Source: Azoarcus sp. TTM-91
GTDB taxonomy: Bacteria; Pseudomonadota; Gammaproteobacteria; Burkholderiales; Rhodocyclaceae
Length of the DNA stretch: 64,000 bases
NCBI RefSeq assembly: GCF_012911025.1
Contig: NZ_WUEI01000013.1
Span: 1-64,000 of the forward strand
Reading direction: 5' to 3'
The translations under genes and the position numbers were made by a program. Below are positions 40,655 through 53,472 of this stretch, one piece after another (the first letter of the stretch is position 1; each line of letters starts with the position of its first letter). The notes below the pieces were generated by a model. The model saw nothing but the letters and a program-made list of their open reading frames with translations, made no database searches and had not been told where the DNA came from.

Positions 40655-41306
40655 GATTTCTGCCGCTCGCACCTTGCAAAGCCTTCTGCCACCCCGTTCC
40701 GCCGCTTTCTGCCGCACAGCTGCAGGTGCAATAGGCGCCTCCTACCGCCGTCCCGGCTCTCCCCTCTCCGCCTCTTCGCGCCTGGCGGCCCTGCTTGTCC
40801 TAGGCCTGGTTGCCGGTTGCAGCAGCCTGCCTCCTCCGGCCCCTTCAACGGCGCCCCCTTCAGCACCATCAACGCCGAGCACCAGCGCTCCCGCACGCGA
40901 CTATTTCGCGCTGGAGGATGATGCACAGACGCAAGAGATGGTGATCTTCGCCATGGGTCTGCTGGACACCGGCTACCGTTTCGGCGGCCGCAACCCTGAA
41001 GCGGGGCTGGATTGCAGCGGCATGGTGAGCTACATCGTCGAGCAGGTGAGCGGCAAACGCCTGCCCCACAACGCGCTGCAGATCGCCCAACGCACCCGGC
41101 CCATCCAGGTGAGCGAACTACAGCCGGGCGATCTGGTGTTCTTCAACACCCAGAAGCGTCCGCATTCCCACATGGGCATCTACATCGGCAACGGCCGCTT
41201 CATCCATGCGCCCTCCAGCCGGGGCGCAGTGCGCATCGAGCGCATGGACAATCCCTACTTCTCTCCTCGTCTGGACGGCGTCCGCAGCTTGCTCGCCGCG
41301 AACTGA
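40632..41306 (+). CDS. NlpC/P60 family lipoprotein (peptidoglycan endopeptidase)
   Basis: A protein of up to 224 residues: long N-terminus, lipobox 'LGLVAGC' (Cys about 63), a Pro/Ser/Thr linker, and a C-terminal NlpC/P60 domain with catalytic Cys ('LDCSGMVSYIV'), His ('SHMGIYIG') and a third polar residue ('FIHAPSS'). It should cleave cell-wall peptide stems in the periplasm. The start is uncertain: the signal peptide begins only at about residue 48 from ATG 40632, and both ATGs sit in a hairpin, so a downstream non-ATG start such as TTG 40674 is possible. Confidence 0.85.
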   Translation: MPYLSGMPISAARTLQSLLPPRSAAFCRTAAGAIGASYRRPGSPLSASSRLAALLVLGLVAGCSSLPPPAPSTAPPSAPSTPSTSAPARDYFALEDDAQTQEMVIFAMGLLDTGYRFGGRNPEAGLDCSGMVSYIVEQVSGKRLPHNALQIAQRTRPIQVSELQPGDLVFFNTQKRPHSHMGIYIGNGRFIHAPSSRGAVRIERMDNPYFSPRLDGVRSLLAAN

Positions 41307-41389
41307 TGGGGCCAGCCCCACCTTGCGCCGCTCGCCTCCCCTATCTAGTGTGAAATGCCCATAAGGCGTTTTCTGGAGGAGGAAAGGTG

Positions 41390-41821
41390 ATGCCAATGCG
41401 CAAGATTAGCGAGGTGGTTCAAGGCCAGAAGATACTGACTGCCACCGCAACCCTGCCGGTACGCGAGGCGGTGCGGCAGATGACGAGAGCCCGGGTGGGC
41501 GCGATCATGATCGTCGAGCATGACCAGTTGACCGGGATCTTCACCGAGCGCGACCTCCTGACCCGGGTCGTCGCCGAAGGGCTCAACCCCGACCTCACCC
41601 AGCTGCACGAAGTAATGACAGTGGCGCCGCAGACCATCACCGGCGACAAGCCGCTGGGGCATGCAATGCACCTGATGTACGACGGCGGCTTTCGTCACGT
41701 GCCGGTGGTGGACAACGGCCGCCCCATCGGGATGGTGTCTGCCCGGGACGCGCTGGGGATGGAGATGATGGCTTTCGAAGGCGAACTGGAGCAACGGGAA
41801 CTGATCACCGAGCTGCTCTGA
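41390..41821 (+). CDS. CBS-domain protein
   Basis: A 143-residue protein made of a tandem CBS pair (Bateman module), residues about 7-65 and 75-135; 'VGAIMIVEHDQLTGIFTERDLL' and 'FRHVPVVDNGRPIGMVSARDAL' are the two typical repeats. Such modules bind adenosine nucleotides and act as energy sensors. GGAGGAGG ends seven bases before ATG 41390; an adjacent GTG at 41387 is less likely. It is followed by a hairpin terminator. Confidence 0.88.
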   Translation: MPMRKISEVVQGQKILTATATLPVREAVRQMTRARVGAIMIVEHDQLTGIFTERDLLTRVVAEGLNPDLTQLHEVMTVAPQTITGDKPLGHAMHLMYDGGFRHVPVVDNGRPIGMVSARDALGMEMMAFEGELEQRELITELL

Positions 41822-41852
41822 AGCAGGAGGTTGCTGCCTGCTTGCACCCAAG

Positions 41853-41875
41853 GAACCGCGCCCAGGGCGCGGTTC
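41853..41875. terminator. Hairpin terminator between CBS gene and ftsB
   Basis: GAACCGCGCC, loop CAG, GGCGCGGTTC: a 10-bp perfect stem between convergent genes, overlapping the ftsB stop codon. T-rich sequence follows on the plus strand (AGTGTTTCT). It probably serves both directions. Confidence 0.7.
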
Positions 41876-42149
41876 AGTGTTTCTGGGGCACCTGCACGAA
41901 GGTTTCGCCCGGCTTGGTCATGCCCAGTTCGAAGCGCGCGAGTTCCTCGATCGCCTCGTTGCCGGACTTGAGGTCGCGCACCTCCGCCTCCAGGCTGGCA
42001 TTGCGCTGTTCCAGGCGGAAATTTTCCTCGCGCTGGGCCTGCACTTGGCGATCCACGTCCCACACCCGCAGCCAACCGCCCTTGCCCAGCCACAGCGGGT
42101 ACTGCAGCACGACGACGAGCAGGAGAAGGATGATGACTGGCCAGCGCAT
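41874..42149 (-). CDS. ftsB: Cell division protein FtsB
   Basis: A 91-residue bitopic membrane protein: N-terminal transmembrane helix ('VIILLLLVVVLQYPLWLG'), then a coiled coil of about 40 residues, ending in 'ARFELGMTKPGETFVQVP', the FtsB signature. It forms the FtsQ-FtsL-FtsB divisome complex. It is the last gene of the pyrG-kdsA-eno-ftsB block, with a terminator-like hairpin between eno and ftsB, so part of its expression may come from a local promoter. Confidence 0.93.
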   Translation of the reverse strand: MRWPVIILLLLVVVLQYPLWLGKGGWLRVWDVDRQVQAQREENFRLEQRNASLEAEVRDLKSGNEAIEELARFELGMTKPGETFVQVPQKH

Positions 42150-42183
42150 GTAAGGGCTTTGCGAAGAGACGTACAGGGCGATG

Positions 42184-42212
42184 AAAAGGGCCGGCGGATT
42201 ATCCGTCGGCCC
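42184..42212 (-). terminator. Terminator-like hairpin between eno and ftsB
   Basis: Minus strand GGGCCG-A-CGGA-TAA-TCCG-C-CGGCCC followed by TTTTC, 33 bp after the eno stop. One A.C mismatch in the stem. It may act as a partial attenuator. Confidence 0.6.
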
Positions 42213-42244
42213 CCTGTTTTCGGCAAATGCGCCGGGCTGAGCGC

Positions 42245-43889
<1,645 letters not shown>

Positions 43890-43893
<4 letters not shown>

Positions 43894-44729
43894 GCGCCGC
43901 GCTCCAGCAGATCGCCGGTTTTCACCAGTGCATCGAGCTGCTTGAGCGTGGTGAGCAGCGCCTTCATCTTCGGCAAGGGCCAGGCGTTCGGACCGTCGGA
44001 AAGGGCCTTCGCCGGATCGGGATGGGTTTCCATGAACAGCCCGGCCACGCCCACCGCCACCGCCGCACGCGCCAACACCGGCACGAACTCGCGCTGGCCG
44101 CCGGAGGCGGTGCCCTGCCCGCCGGGCAACTGCACCGAATGCGTGGCATCGAACACCACCGGGCATCCGGTGTCGCGCATGATCGCAAGACTGCGCATGT
44201 CGGAGACCAGGTTGTTGTAACCGAAGGAAACGCCCCGCTCGCAGACCATGATGGTGTCCGCACCGCCATTGGCTTCCTTGGCCTTGTCCACGACGTTCTT
44301 CATGTCGCCGGGTGCGAGGAACTGGCCCTTCTTGATGTTCACCGGCTTGCCGCAAGTCGCGACGGCCTGGATGAAATCAGTCTGGCGGCAGAGGAAGGCC
44401 GGCGTCTGCAGCACGTCCACCGTCGCCGCCACCGCCTCGATCTCATCGATGGCATGCACGTCGGTCAGCACCGGCACGCCCAGGGCCGCACGTACGTCAG
44501 CCAGGATCTCCAGGCCCTTGTCCATGCCCAGCCCGCGGAAGGACTTGCCGGAACTGCGGTTGGCCTTGTCGTAGGACGACTTGTAGATGAAGGGCACGTC
44601 CACCTCGGCGCAGATCTCCTTCAGCGCGCCAGCGGTGTCGAAGGCCATCTCGCGCGACTCGATCACGCAGGGGCCGGCGATGAGGAAGAAAGGCCGGTCA
44701 AGGCCGACCTCGAAGCCGCAGAGTTCCAT
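43890..44729 (-). CDS. kdsA: 2-dehydro-3-deoxyphosphooctonate aldolase (KDO-8-P synthase)
   Basis: A 279-residue enzyme making Kdo-8-phosphate from PEP and arabinose-5-phosphate for lipopolysaccharide. Blocks include '[18 protein letters not shown]', '[10 protein letters not shown]' and '[12 protein letters not shown]'. Cys21 in 'IAGPCVIES' and 'SDGPNAWPL' mark the metal-dependent class, unlike the Asn-type E. coli enzyme. AAGGAG precedes ATG 44729, 10 bp after pyrG. Confidence 0.95.
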
Positions 44730-44739
44730 GCTTGCTCCT

Positions 44740-46530
<1,791 letters not shown>

Positions 46531-47073
46531 TCAGCGGATGAAATCGCGGCTGACTGCGCGGAACAGTTCGGTGCCGCCGCGCTGCAGCCACTCGAAGGCC
46601 ACCATTTCGCGCGACACGATGTCGATGCCATGGGCGCGCATGCGGGCGAAAGCCAACTCGCGGTCGGCGCTGCGGCGCGAGCCGGTGGCCTCGGCGACGA
46701 CGAACACCTCCTTGCCCGCCCAGCGCAGCTCCAGCACCGTTTGCAACACGCAGACATGAGCCTCGGCGCCGCATACCACCACCTGCCGCCGGCGTTCTAT
46801 CTCGGTGCCACGCAGCACGCTCTCGCCCGCCGCGGAGAAATGCGTCTTGGACAGGCAAGGGGCACCGGCGGTCGCCGCCTTCACCTCTGGCAGGGTCGGA
46901 CCCAGTTTGTCGGGGAAATGCTCGGTGACCACCACCGGCACGCCCACCCGGGCGGCCACTTCGGCGAGCCACACGCAGTTGGCCACCAACTGGGTGCTGC
47001 CTTCCAGCACCGGCGCCAGCTTCTGTTGCACATCTATCACCAGCAGGGTCGAGTTTTCGTGCTTCATCAGCAT
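46531..47073 (-). CDS. Isochorismatase-family cysteine hydrolase
   Basis: A 180-residue hydrolase with the family triad: Asp in 'LLVIDVQQKL', Lys in 'LSKTHFSA' and Cys in 'AEAHVCVLQT'. The small, single-domain form resembles YcaC/nicotinamidase-type proteins acting on amides or as isochorismatase; no siderophore genes are nearby, so isochorismate is unlikely. GGAG lies seven bases before ATG 47073. Confidence 0.88.
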   Translation of the reverse strand: MLMKHENSTLLVIDVQQKLAPVLEGSTQLVANCVWLAEVAARVGVPVVVTEHFPDKLGPTLPEVKAATAGAPCLSKTHFSAAGESVLRGTEIERRRQVVVCGAEAHVCVLQTVLELRWAGKEVFVVAEATGSRRSADRELAFARMRAHGIDIVSREMVAFEWLQRGGTELFRAVSRDFIR

Positions 47074-47136
47074 GCTCGGTCTCCGGTGCGGTCGCAGGCG
47101 GGGCTGAGCGCCTCCGTCCTGCGCGCACGCTGAATG

Positions 47137-49113
<1,977 letters not shown>

Positions 49114-49152
49114 GGGGGTCTCCTCCTTATTGTCTAATTTATTTGTTAATGC

Positions 49153-49560
49153 TTAATAAAACCTCGCGCGCAGTGTATCCGGCAAGGGCACGGATTTGCC
49201 AGTGCGGGTATCCATCCACACCACTTTGGACGAGCCGGTGGCGTACAGGCGCTCGTCGCCTTCCACATAGAGTTCGTACCAGGTCATCACGCTGCTGCGG
49301 CCGGGCTGGCCGGCGTACATCTTCACCAGCACGGTGGCGGGGTAGTTCACCGGCAGCAGGAAAGTGCAATCGGCATTGATGATCACCGCCCCGGTGGGCA
49401 CGTCCGGGCCGACGCGGAAGCCCTCGCCTTCTATCCACTCGACCCGTGCCTGCTCGAAGAAGCGGAAATAGACGGTGTTGTTTACATGGCCATAGAAATC
49501 CATGTCTCCCCAGCGCACCGGAATCCGAGTGGTAAACAGATATTTGCGGTCGGTCTCCAC
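49153..49560 (-). CDS. Acyl-CoA thioesterase (hot-dog fold, 4HBT/FadM-like)
   Basis: A 135-residue hot-dog-fold enzyme with the active-site block 'RWGDMDFYGHVNNTVYFRFFEQAR' region (catalytic Asp and the adjacent 'GHVNN'). It hydrolyses acyl-CoA esters. GTG start. It lies first in a two-gene operon with aacS and is divergent from ETF-QO. A perfect -35 (TTGACA) overlapped by an 18-bp palindrome is found upstream. Confidence 0.88.
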   Translation of the reverse strand: METDRKYLFTTRIPVRWGDMDFYGHVNNTVYFRFFEQARVEWIEGEGFRVGPDVPTGAVIINADCTFLLPVNYPATVLVKMYAGQPGRSSVMTWYELYVEGDERLYATGSSKVVWMDTRTGKSVPLPDTLRARFY

Positions 49561-49575
49561 GGCCTTTATCCTCTG

Positions 49576-49605
49576 TTGGTTTGTTTGTGCGACCTACTGT
49601 AACAT
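49576..49605 (+). promoter_or_regulatory. Candidate promoter of ETF-QO gene
   Basis: TTGGTT (49576-49581), 18-bp spacer, TAACAT (49600-49605). The -10 runs into the 18-bp palindrome. Confidence 0.45.
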
Positions 49606-49619
49606 ACGGTACCGTATGT
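49602..49619. promoter_or_regulatory. Perfect 18-bp palindromic operator (TetR-like)
   Basis: ACATACGGTACCGTATGT, perfectly symmetric, in the divergent region between the thioesterase-aacS genes and ETF-QO. It overlaps a TTGACA -35 on the minus strand (49617-49622) and a candidate -10 on the plus strand. Size and symmetry suit a TetR-family dimer site; the regulator is not identified. Confidence 0.8.
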
Positions 49620-49724
49620 CAAATCCGCCGAGCGGAAGCCCGCGCGCGCAGCCCAGGGGACGGTCGCTTCCCCTGCTGGCCCCCGCCGAGAGACGCCGAA
49701 GAGCGCAAATATTAGGAGAATAGA

Positions 49725-51368
49725 ATGGAACGCGAATCCATGGAGTTTGACGTCCTGATCGTCGGAGGTGGCCCCGCGGGGCTAGCCTCGGCGATCCGGC
49801 TCAAGCAACTGGCCGCGGAGAAGGACCGGGACATCTCGGTGTGCCTGATCGAGAAAGGGGCCGAGATCGGCGCCCATATTCTCTCCGGCGCGGTGATGGA
49901 CCCGCGGGCGCTCACCGAACTCTTCCCCGACTGGAAGGAGCGCGGCGCGCCGCTGAACACCGCCGTCACCGAGGACAAGGTCATCTTCCTCAATGAAACC
50001 GGCGGCCGGCAGGTGCCCAACAACCTGCTGCCGGACTGTTTCGTCAATCACGGCAACTACATCGTCCGCCTGGGCAACGTCGCCAAGTGGCTGGGCGAGC
50101 AGGCCGAGGCGCTGGGCGTGGAGATCTACCCCGGCTTCGCCGGCGCCGAGATCCTCTACGACGAGAACGGTGCGGTGAAGGGCGTGGCCACCGGCGACAT
50201 GGGCCTCACCCGCGAGGGCGAGCAAGGCCCCAACTACCAGCCGGGCATGGAGCTGCACGCCAAGTACACCCTGTTCGCCGAAGGCTGTCGTGGCCATCTG
50301 GGCAAACAGCTGGAGACGAAATTCTCCCTGCGCGACGGCGTCGATCCGCAGACCTACGGCATCGGCCTGAAAGAGTTGTGGGAGGTACCCGCCGAGCGCC
50401 ATCGCCCTGGCCTGGTGGTGCACACCGCTGGCTGGCCGCTACCGGCCGACACCTATGGCGGTGGCTTCGTCTATCACCTGGAAGACAACCTGGTCGCGGT
50501 CGGCTACGTGGTCGGCCTCAACTACAGCAATCCCTTCCTGTCGCCCTTCGAGGAATTCCAGCGCTACAAGACCCATCCGGATATCCGAAAGTATCTGGAA
50601 GGCGGCAAGCGCCTGGCCTACGGCGCGCGCGCCATCGCCGCCGGCGGCCTGCAGAGCCAGCCGCGGCTGGTGTTCCCTGGCGGCGCGCTGATCGGCGACG
50701 ACGCCGGCTTCCTCAACGCCGCCCGCATCAAGGGCAGCCATGCGGCGATCAAGTCCGGCATGCTGGCTGCTGAAGCGGCCTTCGAGGCGCTGGGCGCCGA
50801 GCGCCAGCGCGACGCGCTGACCGCCTTCCCCGCCGCCTTCCGCAGCTCCTGGCTGTACGACGAGTTGTACAAGACGCGCAACTTCAAGCCCTACATGAAG
50901 AAGGGCGTGTGGCTCGGCTCGCTGCTGTTCGGCATCGACCAGAAGCTCTTTGGCGGCAAGGTGCCCTGGACGCTGTCCAACACCGCCGACCACACCACGT
51001 TGAAGCCGGCGGCCGAAAGCGCCCGCATCGACTATCCCAAGCCGGACGGCGTGCTGACCTTCGACCGCCTGTCCTCGGTCTTCCTCTCGAACACCAACCA
51101 TGAGGAAGAGCAGCCCTGTCACCTGCAGCTCAAGGATGCGGCGGTGCCGATCGCGGTGAACCTGGCGAAGTACGACGCCCCGGAGCAGCGCTATTGCCCC
51201 GCCGGCGTATATGAGATTGTGAGGGACGGCGAGAACAACGCGCCCCGCCTGCAGATCAACGCCCAGAACTGCGTGCACTGCAAGACCTGCGACATCAAGG
51301 ATCCGACCCAGAACATCAACTGGGTGGTGCCCCAGGGCGGTGAAGGGCCGATCTACCAGGGCATGTAA
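49725..51368 (+). CDS. Electron transfer flavoprotein-ubiquinone oxidoreductase
   Basis: A 547-residue membrane-associated flavoprotein that passes electrons from ETF (acyl-CoA and amino-acid dehydrogenases) to ubiquinone. FAD motif 'IVGGGPAGLAS' near residue 13. The C-terminal [4Fe-4S] ligands are Cys491 ('YCPAGVYE') and Cys516, 519 and 522 ('NCVHCKTCDIKDP'). AGGAGAA precedes ATG 49725. It has its own terminator. Shared control with thioesterase-aacS is likely through the palindrome. Confidence 0.95.
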   Translation: MERESMEFDVLIVGGGPAGLASAIRLKQLAAEKDRDISVCLIEKGAEIGAHILSGAVMDPRALTELFPDWKERGAPLNTAVTEDKVIFLNETGGRQVPNNLLPDCFVNHGNYIVRLGNVAKWLGEQAEALGVEIYPGFAGAEILYDENGAVKGVATGDMGLTREGEQGPNYQPGMELHAKYTLFAEGCRGHLGKQLETKFSLRDGVDPQTYGIGLKELWEVPAERHRPGLVVHTAGWPLPADTYGGGFVYHLEDNLVAVGYVVGLNYSNPFLSPFEEFQRYKTHPDIRKYLEGGKRLAYGARAIAAGGLQSQPRLVFPGGALIGDDAGFLNAARIKGSHAAIKSGMLAAEAAFEALGAERQRDALTAFPAAFRSSWLYDELYKTRNFKPYMKKGVWLGSLLFGIDQKLFGGKVPWTLSNTADHTTLKPAAESARIDYPKPDGVLTFDRLSSVFLSNTNHEEEQPCHLQLKDAAVPIAVNLAKYDAPEQRYCPAGVYEIVRDGENNAPRLQINAQNCVHCKTCDIKDPTQNINWVVPQGGEGPIYQGM

Positions 51369-51411
51369 CGCCCCCGCAGCGGCCAGTTTCACGCGGCCTG
51401 CAGCCCAACGG

Positions 51412-51440
51412 AAAAGCCCGGCGTCCAGCCGGGCTTTTTC
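51412..51440. terminator. Bidirectional intrinsic terminator
   Basis: GCCCGGC, loop GTCCA, GCCGGGC, flanked by AAAA on the left and TTTTT on the right. It ends the ETF-QO transcript and, on the minus strand, the DUF481 transcript. Confidence 0.92.
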
Positions 51441-51458
51441 ATTTCCGCCTGCGCAAGC

Positions 51459-52493
51459 TCACCACTCGTAGCCCAGGCCCACCTGCAGGCTGATATCAGT
51501 GGCCTTGCGGTCATCTGCCGGTTTGCCTTCCCAGTCCAGCAGCGCCTGTACCTGGGCACTCAGGCGGTCGACGATGGGAAGCCGCAGGCCGGTACGGGTG
51601 CGCAGGGTGACGTCCTTGGTGTCCTCGGTATTCATGTAGCCGTCCTGCTCATGGAAGAACTCCGCCGAGCGGCCGATCAACCAGTGCCGGTAACGTATGC
51701 CCCAACCGAAGGCGGGATAGGCCTGGCTCTCGTCCTCGTAGCGCAGCTCGCGCACGTAATCCAGACCACCCTTGACCGACAGGTTGGTGTCGTCCGTCTC
51801 CACCAGCTGCAAGCCATAGCCGGCCCCCAGGGCGTAGCGCCCGCGCAGGTCGCGGAAATGGTCGCGCTCGAAGGAGGTACGGCCATAGACGAAGCGCCGC
51901 TTGTCGATGAACCAGTCCTTGTCGCCGCTAGCCAGCCAGTTGTTGGCGGTGTCGTTGCCGCCCTCGTTGCGTTGCTCGCCGCGCAGCCTCGTCATGAAGC
52001 GCGACTCCTTGGCCACACCCTCCAGCTGGGCCTCGGCGATCACCTGGCGGGTATCGCTGTTGCCGCTGTTGGCGCTGCCCGCCACATTGAGCCGGCCCTT
52101 GTACTCGGTGCCTTCTCCCGACTGGCTGGGAGTGGGGTTGAGATAGGCGATGCGGTCCAGCTTCAGCGGCGGCACTTCCGGCGCCTCGGTGAGCTTCACC
52201 GTGCCGGGCTCGGAAGGCTCCAGCTTGGTTTCCAGCGAGCCTTCGTCGCGCCGCATCAACACCGTGACCGGCGCATCCGTCTTCAGCGTTTCCACCATGC
52301 GCCAGTCGATCTTGACCTTGCCGGCGTAGGTGGTCTGCAGCACCAGGCCTTCGGGCGTCTTGTTGAGCACGGTGCCGGTAAGGCGGTCGCCGTTGGTGAG
52401 CACCACTTCGTCGGCCAGCGCAGGCGCGGTCAGGCACAACAGCAGGAATGGGGACAGCAGCCGCAGGCTGCGATAAGCAAAAGCGGGTTTCAT
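51459..52493 (-). CDS. DUF481 outer-membrane protein (YdiY-like)
   Basis: A 344-residue exported protein: signal peptide ending 'TAPALA' (about residue 27), a short N-terminal 'VVLTNGDRLTGTVLNK' beta domain, then a C-terminal beta-barrel with alternating strands and a terminal aromatic residue ('VGLGYEW'), the mark of BAM-inserted proteins. The family includes the salt-induced E. coli YdiY; transport function is unknown. A promoter-like TTGCAA-N18-TAGTCT is seen upstream on the minus strand (52549-52578). Confidence 0.87.
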   Translation of the reverse strand: MKPAFAYRSLRLLSPFLLLCLTAPALADEVVLTNGDRLTGTVLNKTPEGLVLQTTYAGKVKIDWRMVETLKTDAPVTVLMRRDEGSLETKLEPSEPGTVKLTEAPEVPPLKLDRIAYLNPTPSQSGEGTEYKGRLNVAGSANSGNSDTRQVIAEAQLEGVAKESRFMTRLRGEQRNEGGNDTANNWLASGDKDWFIDKRRFVYGRTSFERDHFRDLRGRYALGAGYGLQLVETDDTNLSVKGGLDYVRELRYEDESQAYPAFGWGIRYRHWLIGRSAEFFHEQDGYMNTEDTKDVTLRTRTGLRLPIVDRLSAQVQALLDWEGKPADDRKATDISLQVGLGYEW

Positions 52494-52548
52494 GGCAATT
52501 CGGGGGATGGACGTCGGGGAGGGGCGGCGCCGGAGCGCATCGGCCGAA

Positions 52549-52578
52549 AGACTAGGCTCAACCCTCGCCGTTTTGCAA
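52549..52578 (-). promoter_or_regulatory. Candidate promoter of the DUF481 gene
   Basis: Minus strand TTGCAA, 18-bp spacer, TAGTCT; predicted start about 50 bases before the ATG. Confidence 0.4.
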
Positions 52579-52650
52579 TGCAGCGTAACGCCTGTTTGCA
52601 AATATGGGACACCAGCCGAAAGTCGCATCCGGCCTGCCTCGGCGACTGTT

Positions 52651-53373
52651 TTACCCGACATGGGTTGGAGGTGATTCAGGCGGCGGGCCGAAGATCAGGT
52701 CCAGCTCGGCGGCGAACATCTCGCCGATGTCCAGCACGCCAGCCTGCCGGAACAGGCCGTTGTGCAGCATGCCCAGCCACAGGGGACCGACCAGGATGTG
52801 GGGGAAGCGAACCAGCGCGTCGCTGCGCAATTCGCCCTCGGCCACCGCCTCCCGCCCCAGGGCTTCGATGCGCCTCAGCAGGGGCTCGTAGGCTTCGCGG
52901 CGATAGACCTCGACCAGCGCCGGAAAGCGCGCGCCCTCGGCGATCACCAACCGCGCTACCGCAGCCCGGCCGGCAAGCTCGATTTCGCGCATGGCCGGCA
53001 GCAGCGTGCGCCGCAGATAGGCGCCCACCCTCTCGCCCGCGAGCCGGGTTTCCTTTCCGGCGCCGAACAGGGCCTTGCCGATCACCTCCTGCACCACGCC
53101 CTCGAACAGCGCCTCTTTGGTGGGGAAATAGCGGTAGGGCGTGCCCTTGGCGACGCCGGCGCGCTGCGCCACATCCGCCATGGTGGCATCGGCGAAGCCA
53201 TGCTCCATGAAAGCAGCCATGGCGGCGCGCACGATGCCGTCGCGGCGGCGCGCGGTCTTGTCCGGGCTGGGGCCGCGCTGGCCACGGCGCAGCGGGCGGC
53301 GGGCTTGTGGCGCCTGCCCGGCTGGCGTTGCGTCCTCCGCCCCGGCCTGCCCGGCTCCTCGTTTCACTGCCAT
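52651..53373 (-). CDS. TetR/AcrR-family transcriptional regulator
   Basis: A 240-residue repressor-type protein. The TetR HTH lies at about residues 48-92: 'GIVRAAMAAFMEHGFADATMA' region followed by 'VAKGTPYRYFPTKEALF'. The first 40 residues are a basic, Pro/Gly/Arg-rich extension not usual for the family. The ligand-binding half is variable. It is divergent from an MFS gene with an inverted repeat between, so it likely represses the exporter and itself. GGAGGAG lies before the ATG. Confidence 0.9.
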   Translation of the reverse strand: MAVKRGAGQAGAEDATPAGQAPQARRPLRRGQRGPSPDKTARRRDGIVRAAMAAFMEHGFADATMADVAQRAGVAKGTPYRYFPTKEALFEGVVQEVIGKALFGAGKETRLAGERVGAYLRRTLLPAMREIELAGRAAVARLVIAEGARFPALVEVYRREAYEPLLRRIEALGREAVAEGELRSDALVRFPHILVGPLWLGMLHNGLFRQAGVLDIGEMFAAELDLIFGPPPESPPTHVG

Positions 53374-53396
53374 TGCGTCTCCTCCACGAGCGAATC

Positions 53397-53402
53397 TAGA
53401 AT
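53397..53402 (+). promoter_or_regulatory. Candidate -10 box (TAGAAT) for the MFS exporter gene
   Basis: TAGAAT, 71 bp before the GTG start, overlapping the left arm of the inverted repeat. Confidence 0.4.
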
Positions 53403-53417
53403 GACCACTCAGTCATT
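53400..53417. promoter_or_regulatory. TetR operator candidate: AATGAC-N6-GTCATT
   Basis: An inverted repeat of 6-bp arms around a 6-bp spacer in the 99-bp divergent region between the TetR and MFS genes. It overlaps the TAGAAT box, so binding would block transcription of the MFS gene. Confidence 0.68.
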
Positions 53418-53472
53418 TTAAAACAAGCTGCGCCCGGCCTCCCTGTCCCGGCGCGCGATAACGGCAGGCCCC

